Positions 20,995 through 30,264 are shown, counted from the first letter of the stretch. The stretch is 64,000 nt of DNA from CAWJKP01 sp963843465 (GCA_963843465.1 CAWJKP010000003.1:1364001-1428000), one strand, 5' to 3'. Translations and numbers: made by a program. The notes: generated from the letters alone by a model not told the origin.

Positions 20995-21494
20995 TTGTGG
21001 ATCGGAGTGCTATTCCTGGCGTTCTACATCGGCGACGCTTGCCTCTTCTGGGGACCCAACCCTCGAGTCGCAGGACCGCCGCTGGTGCATTTGTCGTATT
21101 GGGCGGCCTTCGGAGCACTCCTCATCGGATTGGTCGGATGGTCGGCGCGGCAGGGCGGTCCCAAGAAATGGTTGGTTGTGGTCCAATCGATTGTCTTGGG
21201 CGTGGCGATCACCGCGGCTGTCGTTGGCGTCCCTGCCCTGATCATTGCCCGGACTCACGACGTTACGCTGGGGCACGCGGTGCTGCTGTTTACGCTCTCG
21301 TTGGCCGCCGGCGTGATTGGGTCATTGTCTTACAATCTTGGATGGCTTCTGGCAGGATGCGCATGGGCACTGACTGGCTGCACCATTTTTTGTATTTGCC
21401 ACAGATACAGGACTATTGGTTAGGTGCGGCAGTGGCGATTGGATTCGTCATCGTCGGGGCACTAAGAAAATCGCTGCCGCCAGAGACGAAATGA
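20995..21494 (+). CDS. Small multi-pass membrane protein (one frameshift, start uncertain)
   Basis: About 166 residues with four to five hydrophobic helices (IGVLFLAFYIGDACLFW, HLSYWAAFGALLIGLVGW, VVVQSIVLGVAITAAVVGVPALI, HAVLLFTLSLAAGVIGSL, AAVAIGFVIVGAL). A T run near 21395 seems one base short; seven Ts give a continuous C-terminus TIFLYLPQIQDYWLGAA ending in SLPPETK. The frame is open upstream to an ATG at 20800, but that stretch overlaps the 35-residue peptide and repeat phrase DNA, so the TTG at 20995 was chosen. Function unknown. Confidence 0.5.
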
Positions 21495-21495
21495 A

Positions 21496-21960
21496 ATGGA
21501 GATCATCCACACCCAGACGGCCGAACACCTGCTTGCCGTTCGGGGGCTGTTCATGGAGTACGCCAACGAACTGGGCTTCGACCTGGGTTTCCAGCAGTTC
21601 GATGAGGAGATTGAGCAACTGCCTGGGAGATATGCGCCGCCGCAGGGTCGGCTGCTGCTCCTTTCGGAAAATGGCGAGGGGGTCGGCTGCGTGGCCATGA
21701 GGATGCTTGCGGATGGCGCCTGCGAAATGAAGCGATTGTACTTGCGACCACACTTCCGGGGACGAGGAATTGGGCGATCCTTGGCGCAGGCAATCATTCA
21801 CGAGGCTCGGAACCTCGGCTACCGAACCATGCGGCTCGATACACTTGCACGTTTGTTGGAGGCGATGGCACTCTACCGCTCCTTGGGCTTCACGGAGATC
21901 GCAGCGTACACCCACAACCCCATACCGGACGCCGTTTATCTGGAGCTTAACCTGGGATAG
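21496..21960 (+). CDS. GNAT-family N-acetyltransferase
   Basis: 154 residues, the usual size. The acetyl-CoA loop motif is RPHFRGRGIGRSLAQAII (R-G-x-G-x-G type), preceded by the beta-strand ACEMKRLYLRP, and the C-terminal ALYRSLGFTEI is the common GNAT ending. The acceptor cannot be deduced. It starts one base after the preceding membrane gene's stop. Confidence 0.9.
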   Translation: MEIIHTQTAEHLLAVRGLFMEYANELGFDLGFQQFDEEIEQLPGRYAPPQGRLLLLSENGEGVGCVAMRMLADGACEMKRLYLRPHFRGRGIGRSLAQAIIHEARNLGYRTMRLDTLARLLEAMALYRSLGFTEIAAYTHNPIPDAVYLELNLG

Positions 21961-22003
21961 TCAGCTTTCTTCTTCTAACTTCTAACTCCTGACTCCTCGT
22001 GAA

Positions 22004-23797
22004 ATGGCCGACCTGATCGCACAAGGCGAAGAGGCCCAGCAGCGGTGGCGGCGAACGTTGCCCGGCGGGGAATCGCTCGTGCTGGGGCGGGCGCCGGAGG
22101 TCTGGAACGTGCCCTGGGATCCCCACGTCTCCCGCCGGCACGCGCAGTTGGATTGGGACGGCTGGCGGCTCCATGTCGTGCGGCTGCCCGAGTCGCACAA
22201 CCCGGTCTTCTTCCGCGGCAAGGAGTCGGACCGGTTCTCGCTGGTGCCGGGAGAGCACTTCGTGATCGGCAAGACCACGTTCACGCTCACCGACCAGCAG
22301 GTACACCTGGCGGCCGAGGTCCCGCTGCCGGCCGAGCAGCAGTCGTTCAGCGCCCAGTACCTGAAGCAGATCCGCTTCCGCAATCCCGACTACCGCATCG
22401 AGGTGCTCAGCCGCGTGCCGGAGGTGCTCTCCGGGGCCAAGGACCAGGCCGAGTTGTGCGTGGGCCTGGTCGCCATGCTCCTGGCCGGCGTGCCCCGGGC
22501 GGAAACGGTGGCCGTGGTGGTGCTGGACGGAGAGGAGTCGGCGGCGGGCTCGCCGCCGGCGGTCCGCGTGCTGCACTGGGACCAGCGGCTGGTGGGCGGC
22601 GGCGACTTCCAGCCCAGCCAGCGCCTGATCCAGCAGGCGATCCGGCAGCGCGAGAGCGTGCTTCACGTCTGGCACCAGAGCGAGGGCTCTTCGCTTTCGC
22701 CCTTTACGGTCCGGCACGACGTCGATTGGGCCTGTTGCACGCCGGTCCCCGGCAAGGCCCTGCCCGGCTGGGGACTTTACCTGGCGGGCCGGTTCCATGC
22801 GGAGCGGCCTTCGATGCCGGGCAGTTCCGATGCGGAGGACCCGCGGGAGGACGTGAAGTTCACCGAGTTGGTGGCCGCGGCGGTGGGCTCGATGAGCCAG
22901 ATGCGGGCCCTGGAGCGGCAGCAGGCCAGCCTCAGCCAGTTCTTTTCCCCGGTGGTGCTGAAGACCTTGCGGTTCGAGGATCCCGAGGTCGTGCTGGCCC
23001 CGAGGGAGGCCCTGGTCTCGGTGCTCTTCTGCGACCTCCGGGGGTTCTCGCTGGAGACAGAGCGGCACGCCGGCAACCTGCTGGAGTTGCTCCACCGCGT
23101 GAGCCAGGCGCTGGGCGTGATGACCCACCAGATCCTCGACCAGGGAGGCGTGGTAGGCGATTTCCAAGGCGATGCCGCCATGGGTTTCTGGGGTTGGCCG
23201 CTGGCCCAGGACGACGCGGTGTTGCGGACCTGCCGAGCGGCCCTGGCGATCCGGGCCGAATTCGAGGCCGCCGCGCTCGACCCGCACAGCCCCTTGGCCG
23301 GCTTCCAAGCCGGCATCGGCATCGCCACCGGCAACGCGGTGGCCGGCAAGATCGGCACGGTGGACCAGGTGAAAGTCACCGTCTTCGGTCCCGCGGTGAA
23401 CCTGGCGTCCCGGTTGGAGGGGATGACCCGGCTGCTCGGCGCCCCGATCCTGCTGGATCAGTCCACGGCCCAGGCGATCCAGCGGCAGGTGTCCAAGGAG
23501 GTTGCCCGCGTCCGCCGACTGGCCCGGGTGCGGCCCTACGGCATGGACCTGCCGTTGGAGGTCAGCGAATTGTTGCCGCCGGAGTCGCAATATCCGCTGT
23601 TGAGCGACGAGCACCTGGAATGCTGCGAGGCGGCGGTGGACGCCTTCCTGGCCGGTCGTTGGTCGGATGCCTATGAGCTTCTGCACCGTACGCCGGCGGC
23701 CGACCAGGCGATCGACTTTCTCACCGCCTATATCGCCCAGCACAATCGCCGCCCTCCCCCCGGGTGGGATGGCGTGATTCCACTCTCGACCAAGTAG
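22004..23797 (+). CDS. FHA domain plus class III nucleotide cyclase
   Basis: 597 residues. An N-terminal FHA domain (GRAPEVWNVPWDPHVSRRH) implies binding to phosphothreonine proteins. A middle region of about 200 residues resembles a GAF-like sensor. The C-terminal cyclase domain has SVLFCDLRGFSLETE with the first metal Asp and GGVVGDFQGDAAMGFWGWP with the second. The base-recognition site reads KVTVFGPAVNLASRLEG, with Pro where adenylate cyclases usually carry Asp, so nucleotide preference is uncertain. A short Ala/Leu-rich tail follows. It probably makes cAMP or cGMP in response to a kinase-linked signal (inference). The 43-base gap upstream holds a TTCTAACTTCTAACTCCTGA phrase, a repeat also seen at 31032-31170. 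Confidence 0.88.
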   Translation: MADLIAQGEEAQQRWRRTLPGGESLVLGRAPEVWNVPWDPHVSRRHAQLDWDGWRLHVVRLPESHNPVFFRGKESDRFSLVPGEHFVIGKTTFTLTDQQVHLAAEVPLPAEQQSFSAQYLKQIRFRNPDYRIEVLSRVPEVLSGAKDQAELCVGLVAMLLAGVPRAETVAVVVLDGEESAAGSPPAVRVLHWDQRLVGGGDFQPSQRLIQQAIRQRESVLHVWHQSEGSSLSPFTVRHDVDWACCTPVPGKALPGWGLYLAGRFHAERPSMPGSSDAEDPREDVKFTELVAAAVGSMSQMRALERQQASLSQFFSPVVLKTLRFEDPEVVLAPREALVSVLFCDLRGFSLETERHAGNLLELLHRVSQALGVMTHQILDQGGVVGDFQGDAAMGFWGWPLAQDDAVLRTCRAALAIRAEFEAAALDPHSPLAGFQAGIGIATGNAVAGKIGTVDQVKVTVFGPAVNLASRLEGMTRLLGAPILLDQSTAQAIQRQVSKEVARVRRLARVRPYGMDLPLEVSELLPPESQYPLLSDEHLECCEAAVDAFLAGRWSDAYELLHRTPAADQAIDFLTAYIAQHNRRPPPGWDGVIPLSTK

Positions 23798-23817
23798 GGT
23801 GGGTCGAGCGGAGCGAG

Positions 23818-25264
23818 CCCCATAGGCGCGCAGTTAAGGAAATTGGTCTTTCAATAAAACGGGGAAGTCCTTAAACCAGGCGAGGTTAGGCAAACCGACC
23901 TGGAAGAAGGAGCTTCCCTATGGAGATCGTAACGCAAGTCACGGAGTTGTTGCAAGGGTTGTTTGAGGAACCGATGGACGTGCTGGCGCGAGAAACCGGG
24001 TGTGTGAAGCGGGAACGCAAGTTCTCGGGCTCGACGCTGCTGTCCACGCTGGTGCTGACCGTGCTACAAAACCCTAAGCCTAAGCCGCGGGACTATCAAA
24101 TCACGGCCGCGCAGCTCGGCGTGGACGTGACGGAAAACGCGATTCCCCAACGTTTTACCCCCGAGTTGGTGCAGTTTCTTCAAAGGGCTATGCATCGCCT
24201 ACTGGACCATGTGTTGACGGCCGACGCGCCTCCCATCAAGCTTCTGGAGCGTTTCGCGGAGGTTGCGATCGGTGATAGCACCACGGTCACCTTGCCCGAC
24301 GACTACGCGGAGCAGTTTCCCGGCTGTGGCGGTACTCACGGCAGCGGAAAAGCGGCGTTGAAGATCCAAGTGCTCTGGGAGTTGCGTCACGGCCGTTTGC
24401 AGGTGCTGCTGGAGCCGGGTCGGGCGAGCGACGCCAAGAGTCCCATCACGGAAGTCCCTTTGCCCGCGGGCAGCCTGTCGATCTTCGACTTGGGCTATTT
24501 TTCCCTTGAGCGATTCGAGCGTGTGGGGCAAGCGCAGGGCTATTGGCTGTCGCGGTTGCAGCACGGCACGACGGTCTTGGAAGGGGCAGGAAAACCGTTT
24601 GCGTTGCAGAGGTTCCTCGCCAAGAAGGCCCAGCACGGCGTGGTCGATGTGCGTGTACGACTCGGCGAAAAACGGCTGCCGTGCCGGCTGGTGGCCGTGC
24701 GGGTCTCGCCGGAAATCGCCGCGCGGCGACGCCAGAAAATCCGCGAAAAAGCCCGCGATCACGGCCGCGAGCCCTCGCAGGAGTATCTGGCACTCCAGGA
24801 GTGGACGATCTTCGTCAGCAACTGCCCGCGGTCGCTGCTGAAGTGGAAGGAAATCGTCGTGCTCTACCGGGCGCGTTGGCAGATTGAACGTCTGTTCAAG
24901 CTCTGGAAATCCTACAATCATTTGGCCGACCGCGAGGCCGCGGCCCCGGCGGCAGAGCAACTGGCGAAGGTGTATGTGAGACTCATCGCGGTCATCATCC
25001 AACACGGCATCCTGATGATGGCCGTCTGGCTCGATGGCCGGCGAAGCCTGTGGCGTGCTGCGGCGAGTCTGCCACACTGGATCGGACAGTGGATCGCCGT
25101 GATCGACGACCCGCCCAAACTCCGGCGGGTCCTCGAACGCAGCCGTCAATCCCTGGCCAAAGCGGCCCGAGTCAGCTCTCGACGAAAACATCCAAGTTGT
25201 TTCCAACTCCTGAACAATCCAGAACTTCTGGAATACAAAGTTGCTTAACTGCGCGCCTATGGGG
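23818..25264 (+). mobile_element. IS4-family insertion sequence
   Basis: About 1.45 kb with perfect 21-base terminal inverted repeats beginning CCCCATAGGCGCGCAG. One intact transposase gene fills it. The element lies inside a TAGGGTGGG-family repeat: flanks read tagggtgggtcgagcggagc on the left and tcgagcgcagcgagccccac on the right. No clear target duplication was visible. Confidence 0.88.
23920..25248 (+). CDS. IS4-family transposase
   Basis: 442 residues, apparently intact. First catalytic Asp in AIGDSTTVTLPDD, second in SIFDLGYFSLERF, and the IS4 signature YRARWQIERLFKLWK, which fits Y-(2)-R-(3)-E-(6)-K. The start follows a GAAGGAGC ribosome-binding site. No frame damage, in contrast to the IS630-type copy, so this element may be recently acquired and active. 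Confidence 0.93.
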   Translation: MEIVTQVTELLQGLFEEPMDVLARETGCVKRERKFSGSTLLSTLVLTVLQNPKPKPRDYQITAAQLGVDVTENAIPQRFTPELVQFLQRAMHRLLDHVLTADAPPIKLLERFAEVAIGDSTTVTLPDDYAEQFPGCGGTHGSGKAALKIQVLWELRHGRLQVLLEPGRASDAKSPITEVPLPAGSLSIFDLGYFSLERFERVGQAQGYWLSRLQHGTTVLEGAGKPFALQRFLAKKAQHGVVDVRVRLGEKRLPCRLVAVRVSPEIAARRRQKIREKARDHGREPSQEYLALQEWTIFVSNCPRSLLKWKEIVVLYRARWQIERLFKLWKSYNHLADREAAAPAAEQLAKVYVRLIAVIIQHGILMMAVWLDGRRSLWRAAASLPHWIGQWIAVIDDPPKLRRVLERSRQSLAKAARVSSRRKHPSCFQLLNNPELLEYKVA

Positions 25265-25299
25265 TCGAGCGCAGCGAGCCCCACCCTACACTCGGCCGC

Positions 25300-26229
25300 T
25301 TAGGGCTTGTCCGGAGCCAGGGCGGCCGCGGGCTGCGGAGAAAGCTTGGCGCTGGGCACGGCGCCGGCCTTCAGGTCGCCCAAGGCGTACTGGATGCCGT
25401 CGAGGTAGAACTTGAGGACCGGCGCGTTCCAGAAGACCGGCTCGCCGTGGCCCAAGGAGCAGTAGAAGACGCGGCCCCGGCCTGCCTCGTGGATCCAGGC
25501 GATGGGGTTGTCCCTGTCCGCCCGGCTCTGCGCAGCGTCCCGGGGGCTCATGTGGCTGAGGTCCATGCTCAGGAGCACGTGGAGCTTCTCGCGGGAGTAG
25601 GGCGCACGCATCTTGTACATCTCGGTGTCGATGTAGAAGCCCTTGCCGCCGAAGGCTTCCAGCAGCGGGCTGGCCGGATCGTCGAGCTTCACGGCGCAAT
25701 GGCCCCAGGGATGGCCGTCGAACAGGGCGCCCATCAGGGCCGCGCCCTCGGGCCACTGGTAGAAGTTGTCGGTCGCGGAGTGTATGCCGACGATCCCCTT
25801 GCCGCCTTCGACGAAATCCAGCAGGGCCTTGCGGTACTTGGGATTCTCGAACTTCAGGGCCGTGGTGTTGTCGAAGACCACGGCGTCGAAGCGGGCCAGC
25901 GCCGCCGGCTCGAAGGCGGCCATGTCGGTGCTGATCTCCGTGGAATAGGCCCCCGTCTTCTTGCCCATCAGCGTGAAGGACGTGTTGCAGGCGAGGATCC
26001 CGCCGACGTGGTTGAAGCCCTCGGTGCGGCAGAACAAGAGCACCTTCCGCGGCTGGGCCGGCTGCACCAGCGCCTTGGCCGGCAGGGCCGCTTCGATCTT
26101 CTTCAGATCGGCGTCGGAGAGCTTCGGCTCGGCCGCCCAAACGGCGGCCGCAACCGCCAGGCTCAGCCCAGCGGCAACGGCGGAAAACAGACGCGGCAAC
26201 TTCGCAAAATCCAGATTCACGGCATGCAT
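25300..26229 (-). CDS. Secreted ThuA-domain protein
   Basis: 309 residues. A signal peptide (LSLAVAAAVWAAEPKL) is followed by a ThuA (trehalose-utilisation) domain of amidotransferase fold: VLLFCRTEGFNHVGGI, FDAVVFDNTTALKF, GGKGIVGIHSATDNFYQWPE and GRVFYCSLGHGEPVFWNAP. Such proteins are abundant in planctomycetes and are linked to sugar metabolism, but biochemical function is rarely shown. Convergent with the IS4-type element. ATG start. Confidence 0.88.
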   Translation of the reverse strand: MHAVNLDFAKLPRLFSAVAAGLSLAVAAAVWAAEPKLSDADLKKIEAALPAKALVQPAQPRKVLLFCRTEGFNHVGGILACNTSFTLMGKKTGAYSTEISTDMAAFEPAALARFDAVVFDNTTALKFENPKYRKALLDFVEGGKGIVGIHSATDNFYQWPEGAALMGALFDGHPWGHCAVKLDDPASPLLEAFGGKGFYIDTEMYKMRAPYSREKLHVLLSMDLSHMSPRDAAQSRADRDNPIAWIHEAGRGRVFYCSLGHGEPVFWNAPVLKFYLDGIQYALGDLKAGAVPSAKLSPQPAAALAPDKP

Positions 26230-26386
26230 GGGAGTCTCCTTGGGTGAGGAAATCGAGGGTGGGGAATCAAAGGTGGGGCAGTCGGGGTTCGGGCAACCGG
26301 CCGTTGGTCCGACTCCAGGATTGTTCTAACACGGCGCCCGGTCGAGTGCAACCAGGTAACGGGCAGGAAGGACACTACCTACGGCT

Positions 26387-26477
26387 GTAGGGAATGCCCT
26401 CTGTGGCGTTCCGAGACCGGGCACTGGCGTTGTCCAGCTCGTACTCAGGGGAACGCCACAGAGGGCGTTCCCTACAG
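26387..26477. repeat. Nested inverted repeat, GGGAATGCCCTCTGTGGCGT family
   Basis: Arms CTGTAGGGAATGCCCTCTGT and ACAGAGGGCGTTCCCTACAG, with extension GGCGTTCC / GGAACGCC. A further outer pair, AACGGGCAGGAA (about 26358) and TTCCTGCCCGTT (about 26502), encloses it. This nested palindrome fills most of the gap between the ThuA and DUF362 genes; nothing else was seen there. Confidence 0.8.
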
Positions 26478-26525
26478 TGGCACAGCGCTTTGGGTAGCCA
26501 ATTTCCTGCCCGTTGCCTGCGCGCT

Positions 26526-27776
26526 TCACGCGCGGGCAACCGGATCGTGCGGGCAATGGTTGTACCAGGCGGCCGGCAGTTCCAGGGGAATCCGCTTGGG
26601 ATTGTAGGGGCAAAGGGCCTTGGCCAGCGGCACCCCGCGGACTTCGATCCGCTGAGGATCGATCGCCCCCACGCCCACCTGGGACAACAAGAGCAGGTGA
26701 TTGTCGCCGGGAAAGGGGAACTCCCGATGGGCGGCTTGGGGGTTGTAGCCCATGGCCGCCGCCGCGATGGCGTCGGTGGTGACGGCGTTGCGGCCGGCCA
26801 ACAGCAGCCCGGGCTTGATCGGCTCGACCAACTTCATCCAGGGCCCTTCGCCGCCCCGATTGCTCTCGATGCCGTCGATCACGGCCAGGTCCACCGGCCG
26901 GGCGCCGAGCAGGTCGGCCGTGATCCGCGGCACGCGGCATCTCCAATCCGCCGGTAGCCGGTGATCGTTCTCCGGCGGCACTCCGGCCGGCACGGTCCGC
27001 TTGCCGCTGTGCAGGATCTCCATGCGGTTGGAGAGCACGTTTTCGTCGGGGGCTCCGCTGCCGTAGAGCGAGGTGGGGGTGATGCCGAAGAGATTCTTGA
27101 CGGCCATCGTCACGCCCGCGCTGCCGTGGTCTTTGAGCTTGGCCAGCGACACGAAGACATCGGTCTTCTCGTAGCGCGGATTGAGGTGGAAGGCCGGAAA
27201 AATGAAGCCGCCCCAGGGAACGGTGAGTTTGCTGTAGCCCGGCCAGCGGCCGCGGTTCCGCGTATCCTCGAAGGTCACCTTCTGCCCGCCGGCCGACCGG
27301 ATGGCGCGGACGTCCCAGCCGCCGTCGTGAAGGACCTCCTCGGGGCTCTTGAGCGAATACTGGCTCTCCACCAGCACGATCCGCCGGGCGCCGGCATCGT
27401 GAAGCGCGGCGCACATCGCGGCCACCAGGTTCGGGTGCACCTGATAAGTGCGATAACCGGGCAGTCCGCAGAGGCTACCCGGGCCGCCCGTCACGTTGAT
27501 CTTCATCGTCACCGTCTTGCCGCCGACCAGGTCCTTAATCCCGCCGATCAACTCCAGTGCCCGGTCCAACCGCTGCCGCAGTTCCTTGCCCTCGTACGAG
27601 GCACACTTCTGGATGGCCACGGGCGGGCACGGCGCTTGGCCGGACCGATCGGGGATCTCGGCCCTACGGACCGACGGCTCACCCGCCCGGCCTCTCCTCA
27701 GGCCATCGGTAAAGAGCCACCCCACGGCGGCCAACCCGGTGGTCAAAATCTCGCGTCGGCTGAAGCCATGACTCAT
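26526..27776 (-). CDS. DUF362 protein with Tat-like signal
   Basis: 416 residues. The N-terminus SRREILTTGLAAVGWLFTDG is a twin-arginine-type signal. The body carries DUF362 motifs: TVTMKINVTG, GARRIVLVESQYS, VSLAKLKDHGSAGVTMAVKN and DLAVIDGIESNRGGEGP. No ferredoxin-type cysteine cluster, which some DUF362 proteins have, is present. Exported, function unknown. The same orientation as the ThuA gene suggests possible co-expression, though a repeat separates them. Confidence 0.85.
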   Translation of the reverse strand: MSHGFSRREILTTGLAAVGWLFTDGLRRGRAGEPSVRRAEIPDRSGQAPCPPVAIQKCASYEGKELRQRLDRALELIGGIKDLVGGKTVTMKINVTGGPGSLCGLPGYRTYQVHPNLVAAMCAALHDAGARRIVLVESQYSLKSPEEVLHDGGWDVRAIRSAGGQKVTFEDTRNRGRWPGYSKLTVPWGGFIFPAFHLNPRYEKTDVFVSLAKLKDHGSAGVTMAVKNLFGITPTSLYGSGAPDENVLSNRMEILHSGKRTVPAGVPPENDHRLPADWRCRVPRITADLLGARPVDLAVIDGIESNRGGEGPWMKLVEPIKPGLLLAGRNAVTTDAIAAAAMGYNPQAAHREFPFPGDNHLLLLSQVGVGAIDPQRIEVRGVPLAKALCPYNPKRIPLELPAAWYNHCPHDPVARA

Positions 27777-27879
27777 AAGAGGCGTCTCCTCGCTCGGTAG
27801 TCCATTGGTTGGGGCGGCCCGCGACGGGCGCCCGCGTCCTCATATTTTCCTCCAAGATGCCGGGCAAGCAAGAGGAAGT

Positions 27880-28100
27880 GGTCCGTGGCTAGTGGTCCGT
27901 GGCTAGTTGGTAGGGTGGGACAAGGCTGCCCTTGGCGGACGCCGACCCACCTGAATTGCCAGCGATGGAGGATGAGAGATGAGACCTAGAGGATGCGATT
28001 TTACCTGTCCCTTATTCCACTCACCGCTAGCCACTGACCACTAACCACTCTCCCCTGGTGGGCCGGCGCTCGCTCACGCGAGCTGGTCCCACCCTACAAG
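27880..28100. repeat. Composite repeat region: GTGGTCCGTGGCTAG and TAGGGTGGG families
   Basis: The 462-base gap before the DUF1573 gene contains GTGGTCCGTGGCTAGTGGTC near 27880 facing CTAGCCACTGACCACTAACC near 28027. Interleaved with it, TAGGGTGGGACAAGG at 27911 faces CTGGTCCCACCCTAC ending at 28097. Two families are thus nested in one another. The remaining 140 bases before the gene contain an AT-rich stretch (attgtactatattgtgg, about 28133-28149) that could be a promoter. Confidence 0.7.
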
Positions 28101-28238
28101 TCTACGTTTTACCATAACTTCGGGTGGAATGATTGTACTATATTGTGGGGTCATGCGAGGCAGTTCGCGTTGCGATCTCCTGCTAATTCGGGTAAGCTAG
28201 CGGTTTTGAGACTCTCCGACCTGGAGTGATGCGTAGTC

Positions 28239-29306
28239 GTGACGCGTTTCATTTACCTCGCGCTGATCTGTTGCTCGGCGACCACCGTGGCCGAGGCCCA
28301 AGACTGGGCCACCGCGATGTTCGATCATACGAGCCACGATTTCGGCATTGTCGCCAAGCTGGCGAAGGTCGAGCACCATTTCCCTTTCAAGAACAACTCC
28401 GGGTACGACGTGCATATCGCCTCCGTGCAGTCGAGCTGCAGTTGCACGGTACCGGAGTTGACCAAGGATCTGGTGAAAAATGGGGAGAATGCCGAAGTCG
28501 TCGCCCGAATCAATACGCGGACCTTCAACGGACGGCGGGAGGCGACGGTGCGGGTGACGATCGACAAGCCTGTTCCGGCGGAGGTGCAGCTTCATGTGTA
28601 CTGCTACATCCGCAGCGACGTCGTGGTCAATCCCGGCGAGATCAACTTCGGCTTCGTAGATCGCGGCTCCACGGCAAGCTGCAAGGTCCTGGTGAGCTAC
28701 GCAGGCCGGCCCGACTGGAAAATCATCGACGTGCAGAGTGCCCAGGAGCACCTATCGGCCAGCGTCGTCCAACTCAACCGCGTCCAGGGGCAAGTGACTT
28801 ATGAGTTGACCATCGAGTTGAAGAACGATATGCCCGCGGGCTACCTCAAGGATTACGTGATCCTGGTGACCAATGACCTCAACCCAGATGCGGCCCGGGT
28901 GCCGATCGCCGTGGAAGGACTGGTGTTGGCGCCGCTGTCGGTAAAGCCGGCGCTTTTTTCCGTGGGGGCGGTCCAGTTGCGGGAGACGGTCACGAAAAAC
29001 CTGGTGATCCAGGGAAAAGTGCCCTTTCGGATCCTCAGCGTCGCGGCGCCGGACGAGCGATTCCAGGTCAAACATCTCAGCCACTCGGGCGTGGTGCAGG
29101 TTGTGGCGGTGACCTTCAAGGCCGACAACAAGCCGGGCAAGGTGGCCGGCGAGCTGCAAATCCGCACGGATCTGCCCACCGGCGAAACGCTGAACGTGCC
29201 CGTGCAAGGCGAGGTGCTGGACAAGGACGGCCGGCCGGTCGCCCCAACGGGGGCTCGGCTGGGCGGCAAGACGAGCGATGGCTGGCGGCCGGTAGGTGAT
29301 CGCTGA
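28239..29306 (+). CDS. Secreted DUF1573 protein
   Basis: 355 residues starting at GTG. A signal peptide (MTRFIYLALICCSATTVAEA) precedes DUF1573/Ig-like domains: HTSHDFGIVAKLAKVEHHFPFKN, then VQSSCSCTVPEL, the typical Cys-x-Cys-T motif. Two further Ig-like domains follow, with FGFVDRGSTASCKVLVSY and FSVGAVQLRETVTKNLVIQG. Periplasmic or surface protein, role unknown; the family is common in Planctomycetes and Bacteroidetes. Confidence 0.88.
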   Translation: MTRFIYLALICCSATTVAEAQDWATAMFDHTSHDFGIVAKLAKVEHHFPFKNNSGYDVHIASVQSSCSCTVPELTKDLVKNGENAEVVARINTRTFNGRREATVRVTIDKPVPAEVQLHVYCYIRSDVVVNPGEINFGFVDRGSTASCKVLVSYAGRPDWKIIDVQSAQEHLSASVVQLNRVQGQVTYELTIELKNDMPAGYLKDYVILVTNDLNPDAARVPIAVEGLVLAPLSVKPALFSVGAVQLRETVTKNLVIQGKVPFRILSVAAPDERFQVKHLSHSGVVQVVAVTFKADNKPGKVAGELQIRTDLPTGETLNVPVQGEVLDKDGRPVAPTGARLGGKTSDGWRPVGDR

Positions 29307-29310
29307 GGAG

Positions 29311-29388
29311 GAAAGGGGGAGAAGAGGAGACATGGTGACGCGGTGATGCCTCCTCTTCTCCCTCTCTCCTCTTTTCCTCTTCTCCCCC
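29311..29388. repeat. GGAGAAGAGGAG / CTCCTCTTCTCC inverted repeat
   Basis: Purine-rich GGGGGAGAAGAGGAGACATG is followed by pyrimidine-rich CTCCTCTTCTCCCTCTCTCC and CCTCTTCTCCCCC. It can fold into a long hairpin between the DUF1573 and YceH genes and may act as a transcription barrier. Confidence 0.65.
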
Positions 29389-29424
29389 GCTGACTGACTG
29401 CTACCCCTCTACGGAGTTCCGCTT

Positions 29425-30264
29425 GTGATCCAAGACCTCAATGCCCAATCGCCGCCGGCGACGCCCCGCTGGCAGCCGCTTTCGGCCATCGATCGGCGAG
29501 TGGCGGGAGTGCTCGTCGAGAAGGCCAAGACGACCCCCAACGCCTATCCCATCACGCTCAACGCCACGGTCACCGGCTGCAATCAGAAGAGCAACCGCTG
29601 GCCGATGATGAACCTCGAGCCGGCCGACGTGGAAGAATCGCTCGATCGCCTGAGGGAACTGGGCGCGGTGGGGCTGATCCAAGGGCAGGGCCGGGTGTCC
29701 AAGTACCGGCACTACCTGTACGAATGGCTGGGCGTGGACAAGGTGGAACTGGCCATCATGGCCGAACTGCTGCTCCGCGGGCCGCAGACCGAGGGAGAAC
29801 TCCGCGGCCGGGCCTCGCGGATGGAACCCATCCAGGACCTGCCGGCCCTACGACCGCTGTTGGCCTCGCTGAAGGCCAAGCGACTGGTGATACCGCTTAC
29901 GCCGGAGGGCCGCGGCCACGTCGTCACGCACGCTCTTTACTCACAACGCGAGCTGGAGCGGATCCGAGCCGAGTACGCGTCCGGCCGGGGCTCGCCGGAT
30001 GGCGGCGGCGACGAGGGGGAGGAGTCATCGCCCGCCCAGCGGGCGCCGCTGGCTGCTTGCCAGCCGGTTCCCGAGGAAGCGGTGGTAGGAAAGCCATCCG
30101 CGGCACCCTGCGAGGGCGGCGGGGCGACGGAGCGGTTACGACGGGAGGTCGAGGAGCTTCGCGGCCAGGTGGCCCAATTGCGGTCCGAAATAGACGACCT
30201 GGCCACGGCCTGCCGCGAAACAGCCCAGGAGCTCCAGCGGCTGCGGGCCGATTTGGGGAACTGA
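29425..30264 (+). CDS. YceH-family (DUF480) winged-helix protein
   Basis: 279 residues, GTG start. The first 180 residues match the family: LSAIDRRVAGVLVEKAKTTP, YPITLNATVTGCNQKSNR, LLRGPQTEGELRGRASRM. Two winged-helix units. The C-terminal part has a Gly/Ser/Pro-rich linker and an amphipathic coiled coil (LRREVEELRGQVAQLRSEID), as in many family members. Function unknown; DNA binding is plausible from the fold. Confidence 0.9.
   Translation: MIQDLNAQSPPATPRWQPLSAIDRRVAGVLVEKAKTTPNAYPITLNATVTGCNQKSNRWPMMNLEPADVEESLDRLRELGAVGLIQGQGRVSKYRHYLYEWLGVDKVELAIMAELLLRGPQTEGELRGRASRMEPIQDLPALRPLLASLKAKRLVIPLTPEGRGHVVTHALYSQRELERIRAEYASGRGSPDGGGDEGEESSPAQRAPLAACQPVPEEAVVGKPSAAPCEGGGATERLRREVEELRGQVAQLRSEIDDLATACRETAQELQRLRADLGN

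Noticed and set aside
20997..21494. Separate 165-residue gene in a second frame
   Set aside because: Its first two thirds are the shadow of a hydrophobic protein; only its end is real and is joined by one missing T.
21947..23743. 598-codon minus-strand frame
   Set aside because: Antisense to the FHA-cyclase, which has recognised motifs throughout.
26377..26480. CRISPR array or tRNA-like structure in the paired TGTAGGGAATGCCC arms
   Set aside because: Only two facing copies, inverted rather than direct, with no spacer pattern and no tRNA features.
28100..28238. tRNA or riboswitch upstream of the DUF1573 gene
   Set aside because: No cloverleaf arms, TTCGA loop or conserved riboswitch core could be found; only an AT-rich possible promoter.
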